Shown here: positions 15,153 through 23,987 of the stretch, piece by piece
How positions within the stretch are numbered: position 1 is the stretch's first letter
How the letters are laid out: every line of letters begins with the position of its first letter
Source: an uncultured Vampirovibrio sp.
Lineage (GTDB): Bacteria > Cyanobacteriota > Vampirovibrionia > Gastranaerophilales > Gastranaerophilaceae
Assembly (NCBI GenBank): GCA_910584405.1
Contig: CAJUAL010000013.1
Span: 1 to 55,675 of the forward strand
Reading direction: 5' to 3'
DNA: 55,675 nucleotides
Translations under genes and position numbers: made by a program
The notes under the pieces: model-generated
What the model was told of the DNA's origin: nothing
Seen by the model: the letters and a program-made list of their open reading frames with translations, nothing else
Databases searched by the model: none

Positions 15153-16343
15153 TTAGATATTTTCGTCTTCAAGTTCAAAATCACTGTAATCAAATTCTTC
15201 ATCTGATTCACCTTCTTGCGATGGCTCTTCTGATGAGAATTGTTCTTGTTCATCTTGAGAAGCAAAATCTTCAACATCTTCGCTTGCAGCATTCTCAGCA
15301 GTTGCAGCAGGTCTTGAAGCACCGCCTTCACCTTGAGCTATGACATTATTGATTTTTACTCCGTATCTGTCATTTACAATAACCAAAGAACCGCTTGCAA
15401 TCGGTTTTCCCTCAACTTTCAGGGTTACATTGTTATCATATAATGAAGCTAAATCTACAACCAAACCATTTTCTATATCTTTTAATTCGCCAAGAGATAT
15501 TTTTACAGTATCAAACTCTGCACTCATTTCAACTTCGATACTGTCCCAAATATTACCGTGAGTTTCACCCATCTCATCTCCTCCGTTGTCTATATCAGGT
15601 ATTAATAAATCCATGTTCGGGTTAATATTTACATCCATATTTTCCCCGTTTATTGATAATCTTACAGATTTCAAATCACTGTCGTCAAAAACTACAACAT
15701 CCTCTGCTTCTAAGTTTTTGATATCATAAAGCGAGAATTTTGTTTTACCGACAAATACGCTTGCATAAGTTTCACTGTTCGGGAAATTAACTTCAGTAAA
15801 GGCATTTCCCGCAGGTTGAATCTCTTGAGCATTAACAAGAACTTGCGGCAGTGTTATAATAAATTTTCCCGCAGAGTGATTATATTCTTCAACCTCTTTG
15901 ATTATAAAAGTCAAATGTACCGTATCAAAGTTACTGCGTTTAATCTGCGTCGGATCAGGCTGATTAATAATCGTTTTAATATGTTCAAACATAAAATCAT
16001 TAAACGAAGTTATCACCTTTGATTCAAGCTCTGAAATCTTGTTGATATTAAATTTGTGTTTAGTTTGCCCTAAAATTTTAGATAAAATTATATTGATAGC
16101 TTTGTCTGTTAACCTAAAAAACATATCATATTCATTATCAATTTTAATTTTAGTAACAAAGCAGGACTCATTATCGAGCATACAGTTAATGTTTTTGCTC
16201 AGTCCGATAAGTTCTAAACGGAAATTTTTGTCAAAAAACTCATCACAAGACTCTTGAACGAGAGTCGGGAAGGTATTTTTGTACCAGTCAAACTCTCTGT
16301 ACAATTGCTTTGTAGATATTGAATTTTGAAGCTTATCTTCCAT
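15153..16343 (-). CDS. fliN: FliN/FliY-type C-ring protein with two SPOA domains
   Basis: The 396-residue protein heads the flagellar export operon. Residues 1-185 form a CheC/FliM-middle-like domain (AINIILSKILGQ, ESKVITSFNDFMFEHI). A first SPOA-like domain is near 190-245 (VFVGKTKFSLYDIKNLEAED). A second, FliN-like one is near 270-340 (VEMSAEFDTVKISLGELKDI, then GKPIASGSLVIVNDRYGVKI). The last 55 residues are very acidic and end EFDYSDFELEDENI. FliN proper is about 130 residues, so this is closer to FliY or to SctQ-like fusions. It should form part of the switch/C-ring that docks export substrates and controls rotation. Calling it fliN rather than fliY is a judgement. Confidence 0.8.
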   Translation of the reverse strand: MEDKLQNSISTKQLYREFDWYKNTFPTLVQESCDEFFDKNFRLELIGLSKNINCMLDNESCFVTKIKIDNEYDMFFRLTDKAINIILSKILGQTKHKFNINKISELESKVITSFNDFMFEHIKTIINQPDPTQIKRSNFDTVHLTFIIKEVEEYNHSAGKFIITLPQVLVNAQEIQPAGNAFTEVNFPNSETYASVFVGKTKFSLYDIKNLEAEDVVVFDDSDLKSVRLSINGENMDVNINPNMDLLIPDIDNGGDEMGETHGNIWDSIEVEMSAEFDTVKISLGELKDIENGLVVDLASLYDNNVTLKVEGKPIASGSLVIVNDRYGVKINNVIAQGEGGASRPAATAENAASEDVEDFASQDEQEQFSSEEPSQEGESDEEFDYSDFELEDENI

Positions 16344-16505
16344 TAAAACTATCCCTTAATTTATCCCTTTGGAAATATTTAGACACACTTCCACACTTAC
16401 AATATAATACAACAGTATTAATTACATCAATCTTTTAATGGATTTTTTTGAAAAATCAAGGGCAGGGGTAAATATAATGTATCAACAAAATTTGCCTGAC
16501 ATTCA
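16344..16505. promoter_or_regulatory. Upstream region of the flagellar operon
   Basis: The gap upstream of fliN is AT-rich and contains AGGGGTAAAT at 16464-16473. No Shine-Dalgarno-linked ORF of note was seen. The promoter of the fli operon should lie here, but no clear sigma-28 or sigma-70 consensus stands out. Confidence 0.35.
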
Positions 16506-16724
16506 TTATTCACCGCAAATCGCACTGACAGACACACCTAAAGCTTTACAGATTGCAAGTAATGTTAATACCTGCAAATTAGCATGACCGTTTTCAATCT
16601 GACTAATATGTTTTTCGCTCAACCCAGCTAATTCCGCTAACCCCTCTTGAGATAACCTGCGCCTGTTACGCTCAGCTCGTATATTATCGCCTATACTTTG
16701 TAATACTTCATCTCTATTTATATT
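16506..16724 (-). pseudogene. XRE HTH domain lacking a start codon, in frame after 16725 stop
   Basis: Seventy-two codons read without interruption from the stop of the upstream HTH gene. They encode a near-perfect Cro/C1 domain: IGDNIRAERNRRRLSQEGLA, ELAGLSEKHISQIENG, then LLAICKALGVSVSAICGE. No ATG, GTG or TTG lies before the domain, and no ribosome site is seen. The frame is the same as that of the gene ending at 16725, separated by a single TAA. It may be a remnant that lost its start, use a rare start such as ATA, or be made by stop readthrough as a double-HTH protein. Confidence 0.65.
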
Positions 16725-16928
16725 TTAATCTTCTTTATAATTTAAAATATCACCAACATTACATTCTAAAGCATAACATATTTTATTTAATGTATTTAAT
16801 TCAATACGAGAAATTTCACCTTTATATATTTTTCTCACAGTATGATTATCAAGACCTGTCATTTTTACAAGATCCCTACTATCAATTTTCTTTTTAGCCA
16901 TAATTTCCGCTAACTTATTCTCAATCAT
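16725..16928 (-). CDS. Small XRE-family HTH regulator
   Basis: The 67-residue protein is a compact Cro/C1 domain: IMAKKKIDSRDLVKMTGLDN, HTVRKIYKGEISRIELNTL, then ICYALECNVGDILNYKED. It is similar in size and layout to the regulator at 862. It is divergent from the gene at 17054. The intergenic region carries TTAGTAGAC and TTAGTAGTTTAC, direct repeats that may be its operator. The start at ATG 16928 has no strong ribosome site. A second HTH domain continues in frame after its stop (16506-16724). Confidence 0.85.
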   Translation of the reverse strand: MIENKLAEIMAKKKIDSRDLVKMTGLDNHTVRKIYKGEISRIELNTLNKICYALECNVGDILNYKED

Positions 16929-17053
16929 AATATTATAATAACTTTTTAGTAGACATTTATCCTAATTAGTAGTTTACATTACGAAATGGTGTGTTTACTT
17001 ACGAGAAATTTTAATATATTGTTATAACTGTAAGTAGTCAAAAAGGAGGAAAA

Positions 17054-17518
17054 ATGAAAGAAATAAATTTGAACAAATATCAGATGCTTAGCCTGATAGA
17101 AGATAAAGAATTAAAACTTGAAGATTGTGACGATATTCTTGAAATCTCCGAAAACGAGATTCAAATTAACCACAATGGCGAAATTTACAAACTATTTGGC
17201 GCAGAAATGGTCTTCAAAAAACAACAGATAGAATTTGATAGCCTGGCTGATGAGTTAAAAGAAGTAATATGCGAGTATTTCAATCTGGAACAAAAAGAAC
17301 TGCGTCTAAAAAACGTAGACAATCTTGAATATGTTTTTACTATACGTTTTTCACCTAATTGCGAGTCAAAGATTTTCGTTTGCCCTAAGAATTGTGCTGT
17401 TGCAAACACAAAAGAAATGCGTATCGGGGAATTTGACCCTGATGCTGATCAAGTCGGAATATATAAACGCATGGGTACAAGCGATTATTATTTCAGATGG
17501 CTTGGAGATGAAGTGTAA
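17054..17518 (+). CDS. Hypothetical protein, 154 aa
   Basis: Not recognised. It has an excellent ribosome site (AAGGAGG six bases before ATG 17054). The soluble, acidic protein has two cysteine pairs late in the sequence (SPNCESKIFVCPKNCAV) and an aromatic end (YKRMGTSDYYFRWLGDEV). The first half (LSLIEDKELKLEDCDDILEI, then NEIQINHNGEIYKLFGAEMV) looks strand-rich. It is divergent from the XRE gene at 16928, which may control it, and convergent with 17521 with a gap of only two bases. Confidence 0.75.
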   Translation: MKEINLNKYQMLSLIEDKELKLEDCDDILEISENEIQINHNGEIYKLFGAEMVFKKQQIEFDSLADELKEVICEYFNLEQKELRLKNVDNLEYVFTIRFSPNCESKIFVCPKNCAVANTKEMRIGEFDPDADQVGIYKRMGTSDYYFRWLGDEV

Positions 17519-17520
17519 CA

Positions 17521-18120
17521 CTATTTCACGGATTTGAAAAACTCATTTGTAATAAGCTGCGAGTATCTGTCTTTATCATTTGCAGAAACCAAAATCTTAT
17601 CGTTACCGTTTTCATCTTTCACAACAGAAATAACTCCGCCTATTTCACCTATCGGAAGCTTTTTCAATCTTGCCGTAAATCTTACATAAGGAACATCCTG
17701 CCCGTAAGACTTCATCGTTCCGCGCTCAATTACTCTAAACTCTTCAATCGCAGCTGATTGATATTTAATCTTACTAATCGCAGCTTTAATTCGCTCTTCC
17801 GCATCAGGTGCTTTTATATCATCAGTTGTTAAAACCTTTTTCTTCCCCGAATCCACAACAACCATTTTTTGTCCTGAAGCTTTATGTTCCGCAAGTACCG
17901 CGTTATAACCTAAAATTCCCGCAGCTTTTTCTATCTCAAATTCCTTATTAATTTTTGAAAAATCACCAATTTTCTGCGCCCGTTCAAGAACAACATCCTT
18001 ACTCGGGTTAATAAAGTTCATAAACTGTTTTTGAATCCAGTCTTTACCGCCCATAGCAACAAATCCGACTATTATAACAGTCAGAAAAACCGCTCGTGTA
18101 ACGTTTTTTAAACAACCCAT
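17521..18120 (-). CDS. Hypothetical membrane-anchored protein, 199 aa
   Basis: Not recognised. One N-terminal membrane helix (AVFLTVIIVGFVAMGG) is followed by a soluble domain of about 170 residues: FEIEKAAGILGYNAVLAEHK, then KMVVVDSGKKKVLTTDDI, then VPYVRFTARLKKLPIGEIGG and ISVVKDENGNDKILVSAND. The protein is probably anchored in the inner membrane with the domain in the periplasm. The start at ATG 18120 is close to a divergent mutS, and the two promoters must share about 38 bases. Confidence 0.75.
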   Translation of the reverse strand: MGCLKNVTRAVFLTVIIVGFVAMGGKDWIQKQFMNFINPSKDVVLERAQKIGDFSKINKEFEIEKAAGILGYNAVLAEHKASGQKMVVVDSGKKKVLTTDDIKAPDAEERIKAAISKIKYQSAAIEEFRVIERGTMKSYGQDVPYVRFTARLKKLPIGEIGGVISVVKDENGNDKILVSANDKDRYSQLITNEFFKSVK

Positions 18121-18158
18121 GTTGAAATCCTCTCGTTTTTGTATAAAAATATTATAAT

Positions 18159-20738
18159 ATGAGCAAGACTGAAATCAATCACATAAATAGTTGGGAAGTT
18201 AATCCTGAAGATACAACACCTGTAATGAGGCAGTTTTTAAGTATCAAAAAAGAAAACCCGCAAATCCTACTGTGGTACCGTTTAGGAGACTTTTACGAAA
18301 CATTTTTTGAAGATGCAGAGATTATGTCAAAAGAACTGGAATTAACTTTAACAGGTCGTGATGCAGGTCCAAAACTCGGTAGAATACCTCTTGCAGGGAT
18401 TCCTGCTAAAGCTGCCGATGCGTATTTGGAAAAACTTGTTCAAAAAAATTACAAAGTTGCAATCTGTGACCAATTAGAAGACCCGAAATTTGCCAAAGGT
18501 CTTGTTGAGCGCGGAGTAACCCGTGTTATTACAGCCGGAACACTTACAGAAAGCAACCTTCTAAACCAAAATTCCAACAACTACATTTGTGCAATTTACA
18601 AAGACGAAAAATCAGAAACTTACGGTTTTTCATACACAGATATTTCAACAGGAGAATTTAAGACAACTCAAGCTCCGCTAAATATGATTATGGCTGAACT
18701 TGCCCGTCTTAACCCGTCAGAAATCGTTGCGCCGTCACAGCGTCAGGAAATTAAACCTTTCCAAATCGTTCCTGATGAAGTAATTAATCTTCCTGATGAA
18801 ATTACAAAAAGATACAATTGTTCAAAAATCCCGACATCAGTATTTGAACCTGCTTTTGCCGAAAATAATCTTAAAACGGTATTCAAAACACAAAGTTTAG
18901 AAAGTTTCGGATACTCAAAATATAAACTGGGATTTAGAGCCGCAGGAGCACTGCTTGCTTATGTTTGGGAAACCTTAAAAGGCAACATGCCAAAATTTGA
19001 AAGAATTGAACCTTATGAACTTTCAGAATACATGATTTTGGATGCTTCAACAAGAAAAAATCTTGAACTTACAGAAACCCTGAGAGAAAAAAATAAATAC
19101 GGCTCACTTTTATGGTCAATCGATAAAACAAAAACAAACATGGGCGCAAGACTTTTAAAAAGCTGGATTTGTCAGCCTTTGAAAAATGTTGATGATATCT
19201 TAGCAAGACAAAACGCAATAACAGAACTTGTCGAAAAAGAAAATATCAGATACTCACTATCTGAAGATCTTGAAAAAATATATGATATTCAACGTCTTGC
19301 AACCCGTATGAGCAACGGTTCTGCTAACCCTAAAGATTTTGTAAGTTTAAAAATGTCGCTTTCAATGCTTCCGTCTTTACTTGATGATACAGAATCACTT
19401 GAATATGATATGTTCGCTTCAATTAGAGAATACCGCGAAGCTATCGAAGATTTTGTTAATCTGATTGATTACACAATCAAAGATGAACCGTCTGCTTTGA
19501 TAAAAGAAGGTGAAATAATAAAAGAAGGCGTCAGCGGTGAATTGGATTACTTTAGAGATTTGTTAAAAGGCGGCGAAGAGTGGCTGAAAAAATTCACAGA
19601 AGAAGAAAAAGAACGCTCAGGTATAAAAAGCCTCAAAGTCGGATATAACAAGGTTTTTGGATTCTATATAGAAGTAACAAATTCATTTCTTAATCAGGTT
19701 CCGCAAAGCTATGTTAGAAAACAGACACTCACGGGCGCGGAAAGATTCATTACAGATGAACTTAAAAAACACGAAAATGACGTTCTGGGTGCAAAATTTA
19801 AAGCAACCGAACTTGAATACAAAATTTTCACTGATTTTAGAGAATATTCAAAAGAATTTGTCACTAAAATTCGTGAAATTGCAGACTGCATTGCAAAAGC
19901 AGATGTTATAAATTCACTTGCAGAAGTTGCTGTCGAAAACAATTACTGTAAACCTCAGATTGATGATTCTTATGATTTTCTTGTTAAAAACGGACGACAC
20001 CCTGTTTTGGAAAAAATTCTTCCGCTGGGTGAATACGTTGCAAACGACCTTGAATTAAAAGCAAATTCATCTGAAACTACTCAATTTATGATACTTACAG
20101 GCCCTAATATGGCAGGTAAATCAACTTATATGCGTCAAAACGCGCTTATTGCAATCCTTGCCCAAATAGGTTCATGGGTGCCTGCAGATAGTGCTAAAAT
20201 CGGGATTATAGATAAAGTATTCACAAGAGTCGGTGCAAGTGATGATTTGACTCTGGGACAATCAACATTTATGGTAGAAATGATTGAAACATCTTTCATA
20301 CTTAACTCTGCAACTGACAGAAGTTTTATTTTACTTGATGAAATCGGACGCGGGACAAGTACTTATGACGGTGTTGCAATCGCTTGGTCTGTTGCAGAAT
20401 TTCTGGCAACAAAAATTAAAGCAAGATGCATTTTTGCAACTCACTACCACGAACTTAACGTAATGACCAAAAATTATCCGCAAATCAAAAACTTTAGAAT
20501 TACTGTTGCAGAACAAAACGGTGAAATTGAGTTCTTAAGAAAAATTGTTCAAGGCGGAACAAGTAAAAGTTACGGTATACAAGTTGCCAAAATGGCAGGT
20601 CTACCGAAAGCTGTTATTAAGCGTTCTGAAGATTTGATGTTAAAAATGCAAAAAGATTTTTCAAATAACCTTGCAACCAGAAAGAAAATGAGTAATAATG
20701 AAGAAGAAGTTCCGCAATTGTCGTTATTCGGGCTGTAA
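18159..20738 (+). CDS. mutS: DNA mismatch repair protein MutS
   Basis: The 859-residue mismatch-recognition ATPase has all domains. The N-terminal mismatch-binding domain contains the Phe-X-Glu motif in YRLGDFYETFFEDA. Connector, lever and clamp domains follow, including GYNKVFGFYIEVTNS and YVRKQTLTGAERFI. The ATPase domain has Walker A (TGPNMAGKSTYMRQ), the TFMVEMIET block and Walker B (ILLDEIGRGTSTYDG). A final helix-turn-helix region ends in QLSLFGL, a QLSLF-type beta-clamp-binding motif. Length is normal for MutS. ATG 18159 lies within an AT-rich promoter (TATAAT directly before it) with no Shine-Dalgarno site, so it may be leaderless or nearly so. No mutL is adjacent. Confidence 0.97.
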   Translation: MSKTEINHINSWEVNPEDTTPVMRQFLSIKKENPQILLWYRLGDFYETFFEDAEIMSKELELTLTGRDAGPKLGRIPLAGIPAKAADAYLEKLVQKNYKVAICDQLEDPKFAKGLVERGVTRVITAGTLTESNLLNQNSNNYICAIYKDEKSETYGFSYTDISTGEFKTTQAPLNMIMAELARLNPSEIVAPSQRQEIKPFQIVPDEVINLPDEITKRYNCSKIPTSVFEPAFAENNLKTVFKTQSLESFGYSKYKLGFRAAGALLAYVWETLKGNMPKFERIEPYELSEYMILDASTRKNLELTETLREKNKYGSLLWSIDKTKTNMGARLLKSWICQPLKNVDDILARQNAITELVEKENIRYSLSEDLEKIYDIQRLATRMSNGSANPKDFVSLKMSLSMLPSLLDDTESLEYDMFASIREYREAIEDFVNLIDYTIKDEPSALIKEGEIIKEGVSGELDYFRDLLKGGEEWLKKFTEEEKERSGIKSLKVGYNKVFGFYIEVTNSFLNQVPQSYVRKQTLTGAERFITDELKKHENDVLGAKFKATELEYKIFTDFREYSKEFVTKIREIADCIAKADVINSLAEVAVENNYCKPQIDDSYDFLVKNGRHPVLEKILPLGEYVANDLELKANSSETTQFMILTGPNMAGKSTYMRQNALIAILAQIGSWVPADSAKIGIIDKVFTRVGASDDLTLGQSTFMVEMIETSFILNSATDRSFILLDEIGRGTSTYDGVAIAWSVAEFLATKIKARCIFATHYHELNVMTKNYPQIKNFRITVAEQNGEIEFLRKIVQGGTSKSYGIQVAKMAGLPKAVIKRSEDLMLKMQKDFSNNLATRKKMSNNEEEVPQLSLFGL

Positions 20739-20807
20739 TGATTCTTAACATTTAGGCAAAAATATATGTCTTAATGTTTTATAAAAAATAAGGAGTGTGC
20801 ACAAAAA

Positions 20808-21050
20808 ATGATAAGACTAGTAGGTATCGATACTCCGACAAATATCTTGGATGACTTATATGATGCAACAAAAAGAAAAGTCCAGGATGTAGTAACCAAT
20901 TCTTATGATGATATCGATAATGTAATACCTAACGATGTTATTGATATAGATTTTAAAAAAGAAAATGATAACAAAAAAACTACAACTCAACCAAATTTTA
21001 TAAAAAGAAACATTGAAAAAATAAAAAAATTCTTCGTTTCTAAAAAATAA
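20808..21050 (+). CDS. Small hypothetical protein, 80 aa
   Basis: Not recognised. The ribosome site is AAGGAGTGTGCA followed by CAAAAA and ATG 20808. The protein starts MIRLVGIDTPTNILDDLYDA and ends in a lysine-rich tail (NFIKRNIEKIKKFFVSKK). It has no signal peptide or clear membrane helix. The next gene (21064) follows after 13 bases with the same AAGGAGTGTGCA leader, so the pair is probably co-transcribed. Confidence 0.7.
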   Translation: MIRLVGIDTPTNILDDLYDATKRKVQDVVTNSYDDIDNVIPNDVIDIDFKKENDNKKTTTQPNFIKRNIEKIKKFFVSKK

Positions 21051-21063
21051 CAAGGAGTGTGCA

Positions 21064-21789
21064 ATGATAAATAATGTAGGTATAGAAAAATTTCAAACTC
21101 TTAACTCATTTGGAAATTCTGTTAACAATATCCGAAAAGTTCCGGAGCAAACAGATCCAATCATCGCACCTTCAGTTGACACGCAAATTGAAGATTCATT
21201 TACACTTAATGAAAAGAAAGTAAATGACTTTAAATCACGCTTAAAAGATAAAAACTGGGAAAAGAAATTTAATCCTGAATTTCAAACAGTTAGAGTGAAA
21301 CAAAAGAAAGTAGCAGACGGTTTGGAATATTCAATTTCTGCTGACGGAACAGTTACGGAAACAGGATTACGGGTTCAACCTTCCGTAATCTTAGTAGAAG
21401 ATAAAGATGCGCTTGAGTTATACAATAAAAAAGCAAACCCTAAAACCTTAAAAGACAGAGTTGCCGATGTTTGGAAATTTATTTCACACACAGGTAAAAT
21501 GGTCGGAGCAACAGTTAAAGGTCTTGTTTACGGCGCAGGAGCAGGTATTGCATTATTAGGCGGATCTTGGTTGTTTAATTCTCTACCAAAAGCCTTTGAT
21601 AAAGAAGGACCGTCTTTGTGGAAAACAATCAGCCAACCGCTTAAACATATCAGTAAGTCCGGTAAAATTATTGCAGGTATCGGAAGTGCTTTAGTATTAG
21701 CTTATAACCTGATTGCCGGTAAGCTTGGCGCAAATCAAAGAACCGCTGTAATTGATCATAAAATGCATTCAGGGCACAGAGATAAATAA
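21064..21789 (+). CDS. Hypothetical membrane protein, 241 aa
   Basis: Not recognised. ATG 21064 follows AAGGAGTGTGCA. Residues 1-60 are polar and include LNSFGNSV, a short SFG motif. A soluble part (KSRLKDKNWEKKFNPEFQTV, GTVTETGLRVQPSVILVEDK) comes before two hydrophobic segments near 155-180 (VKGLVYGAGAGIALLGGSWL) and 205-225 (IIAGIGSALVLAYNLIAG). It is probably a small inner-membrane protein typical of this lineage. It pairs with 20808 and is convergent with the 695-residue gene. Confidence 0.72.
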   Translation: MINNVGIEKFQTLNSFGNSVNNIRKVPEQTDPIIAPSVDTQIEDSFTLNEKKVNDFKSRLKDKNWEKKFNPEFQTVRVKQKKVADGLEYSISADGTVTETGLRVQPSVILVEDKDALELYNKKANPKTLKDRVADVWKFISHTGKMVGATVKGLVYGAGAGIALLGGSWLFNSLPKAFDKEGPSLWKTISQPLKHISKSGKIIAGIGSALVLAYNLIAGKLGANQRTAVIDHKMHSGHRDK

Positions 21790-21802
21790 GTATATTATTT
21801 AA

Positions 21803-23890
21803 CTAGCTTTGGAACAATTGGAAAGCTTTCTGTACACCGTTTGAAATCATGTTCTTAACTGATTCATATTCAGTTGTTAAAGCTGAGATTTCAGCATCAA
21901 TTTTCTTTGATTTTAAATCAATAGAATCTTCTTTATAAGTTAATTCAGCTTTTTTAGATGTAAATTCTGCTTCAGCTCTTGCTATTGCGTCAGTATCAGC
22001 TACTTCAACAATATAACCTGTATCGTTATATCTTGATTGGTAATAATATCCGTCACTTTCATTCAATGAACTCATTGAATATCTGCCGTCTTTTATCATA
22101 CTTTCAAGATATTCGCTATCATCAATAGCAACATCTTCTCTCCAACCGTGAGCTAGGATATTATTATATAATTCATCATAAAAATCTGCGGATTTTGATT
22201 TAATATCAGGAACTGCATCTTTATCATTTTGGAATAAATAGTAATAATTTAGGTTATCTGTTACATAAACAGATTGCTCGACACTTTTTCCGACAACATA
22301 ATCAGAATTTGCCATATTCAAATAATTATCATAATATGTCAAAAATGAAGATAACATGTTAGATAAACTTACCGCATTATATTGCATATCTGAATCTGCA
22401 CCAATTGTATTATAATTTATCGCATTTTGATATGCAGTGTTATCGATAAATGAATTTGAAGTATTGCTGCCAAGACTTGTCACTCGGTTAAACTGTCTTT
22501 TTGTCATATTATAAGCAAATTTTAATGCTTCAGATGACGCTTCATCAATATTGAACCCTTTGCCAAATAAATCTTCACTCGGAGAGTAACCGAAAACTTT
22601 AGCAATAGAATCTAACATCTTTTCTACATCTTGTTTGAATTTATTGATATCTTCTTTGCCTCCGCTTTGATTAGAAACAAGTACGACACTACCGGCAAGA
22701 ATATCACCAATAGTCATATCCGAAACTTTACCTTTATCTTTTTCTAACACGCCGTTTACAACAACAGAATATCCTTGGAAATCTATTTTTTTGCCGTCTG
22801 ATTGATTAACATTGAATTTACTTGTATCAATATCAATACGTTTATCAGCAGGATATTTGCTTTCAAATGCAGTTTGGTCGGCATCTACAAAATTCTTTAA
22901 TTCTCTACAAGCTGCATCAACAGTTGCATACCCGTCAAATCCTGAACCTGTAGGACTATCTGTTGCAGATATTGCAGTCAAGGTTTTAAATTCAGACTCT
23001 GCAAAATCGCCTTTTGCAAGAACTTCTGCAGCTTTTATAAGTTTATCATACTTAAGAAGTTCTGCATTATAAGTATCTTTTACTGTTTGCGCAGCATCAT
23101 CAGCCGGTCTATTATTTAATTCATAAGTATTTTTTTGAGCTTTAAAATAATTTACAATATCGTCAGTAACAACATGTTTTGCAAGCAGTTGTGAATATTG
23201 ATTGAATTCTTTATTTTTCTTATCATACTCAACTTTACTGATTTGACCATTCGTCAAAGTAAGAGCAGTCCAATCAATCAATTGTTGACCGATTTGTTCA
23301 CTCATAATCAGCTCAGGTAACTTCATAGCATCAACTACAGATTTATTTTTAGGTTGAGCACCAATACCAGCTAGCGGATTCCATTGAACGCCATTACTTT
23401 CAATCACTGGAGCGTTATCAAAAGTAACTCCGCCTGCAACTTTTTCAGCTTTAAAATCATATCTTGTAATAGAATCAGCAGTTTCTTTTGTTACCAAACC
23501 GCCTGGAACCATTGCTTGAATAAATTTATCTCTTTGTTCTTGAGATCCGATTCCGCCTGCTTTTGATAAACCTGCGGCTCTTGCGGCTGCTGCATATTCA
23601 GAGTTTAATACAATCGCACCTGACGGAGTTGTAATCAAATAAGGATCATAATCATTAACAGCAGACGGCATCATTAATAAACTGTAAGTTAAACCGTAAT
23701 CTCCGTCTACCGTATCATTTGACCACAATAATTTTGTAGCATTCATAGCATTGGCATAATCGTTGGAAATCGCAGACAACTGATTTGTAATACTCAACTT
23801 CTGTTGAGCCAAATCTGTTGATTTGTATTCACAATCAGCTTTTCGTGCTGTTATACATAAAAATCTAGCTTGTGAAGCTGCCAATCCCAT
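21803..23890 (-). CDS. Large coiled-coil-ended protein, possible secreted axial-type protein
   Basis: The 695-residue protein has no Sec signal. Its start MGLAASQARFLCITARKADC and the heptad-like QQKLSITNQLSAISNDYANA form an N-terminal helix. The C-terminus (SIDLKSKKIDAEISALTTEY, then ESVKNMISNGVQKAFQLFQS) is a matching amphipathic helix. Helical ends around a variable middle are the layout of flagellar axial and type III-exported structural proteins, and a flagellar export apparatus is encoded in this window. The middle contains repeats of Asn/Asp/Tyr-rich sequence and IDTSKFNVNQSDGKKIDFQG. It could be a filament- or hook-associated protein or an unrelated cell-surface protein. The axial assignment is inference; no FlgE/FlgK/FliC signature was seen. 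Confidence 0.7.
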   Translation of the reverse strand: MGLAASQARFLCITARKADCEYKSTDLAQQKLSITNQLSAISNDYANAMNATKLLWSNDTVDGDYGLTYSLLMMPSAVNDYDPYLITTPSGAIVLNSEYAAAARAAGLSKAGGIGSQEQRDKFIQAMVPGGLVTKETADSITRYDFKAEKVAGGVTFDNAPVIESNGVQWNPLAGIGAQPKNKSVVDAMKLPELIMSEQIGQQLIDWTALTLTNGQISKVEYDKKNKEFNQYSQLLAKHVVTDDIVNYFKAQKNTYELNNRPADDAAQTVKDTYNAELLKYDKLIKAAEVLAKGDFAESEFKTLTAISATDSPTGSGFDGYATVDAACRELKNFVDADQTAFESKYPADKRIDIDTSKFNVNQSDGKKIDFQGYSVVVNGVLEKDKGKVSDMTIGDILAGSVVLVSNQSGGKEDINKFKQDVEKMLDSIAKVFGYSPSEDLFGKGFNIDEASSEALKFAYNMTKRQFNRVTSLGSNTSNSFIDNTAYQNAINYNTIGADSDMQYNAVSLSNMLSSFLTYYDNYLNMANSDYVVGKSVEQSVYVTDNLNYYYLFQNDKDAVPDIKSKSADFYDELYNNILAHGWREDVAIDDSEYLESMIKDGRYSMSSLNESDGYYYQSRYNDTGYIVEVADTDAIARAEAEFTSKKAELTYKEDSIDLKSKKIDAEISALTTEYESVKNMISNGVQKAFQLFQS

Positions 23891-23987
23891 GTTTTCGTAA
23901 TCCTTTCATTCTATTGCTTATCCATGGTTACGGCATTTTTCTCTAAATCTTTAGATTTTTTGAAGAATTTATTAACAATTCGTTACA

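Noticed and set aside
12685..16343. Injectisome (non-flagellar type III secretion) instead of a flagellar cluster
   Set aside because: FliO is specific to flagella, the order is flagellar, and flhB lies beside a sigma-28-like gene.
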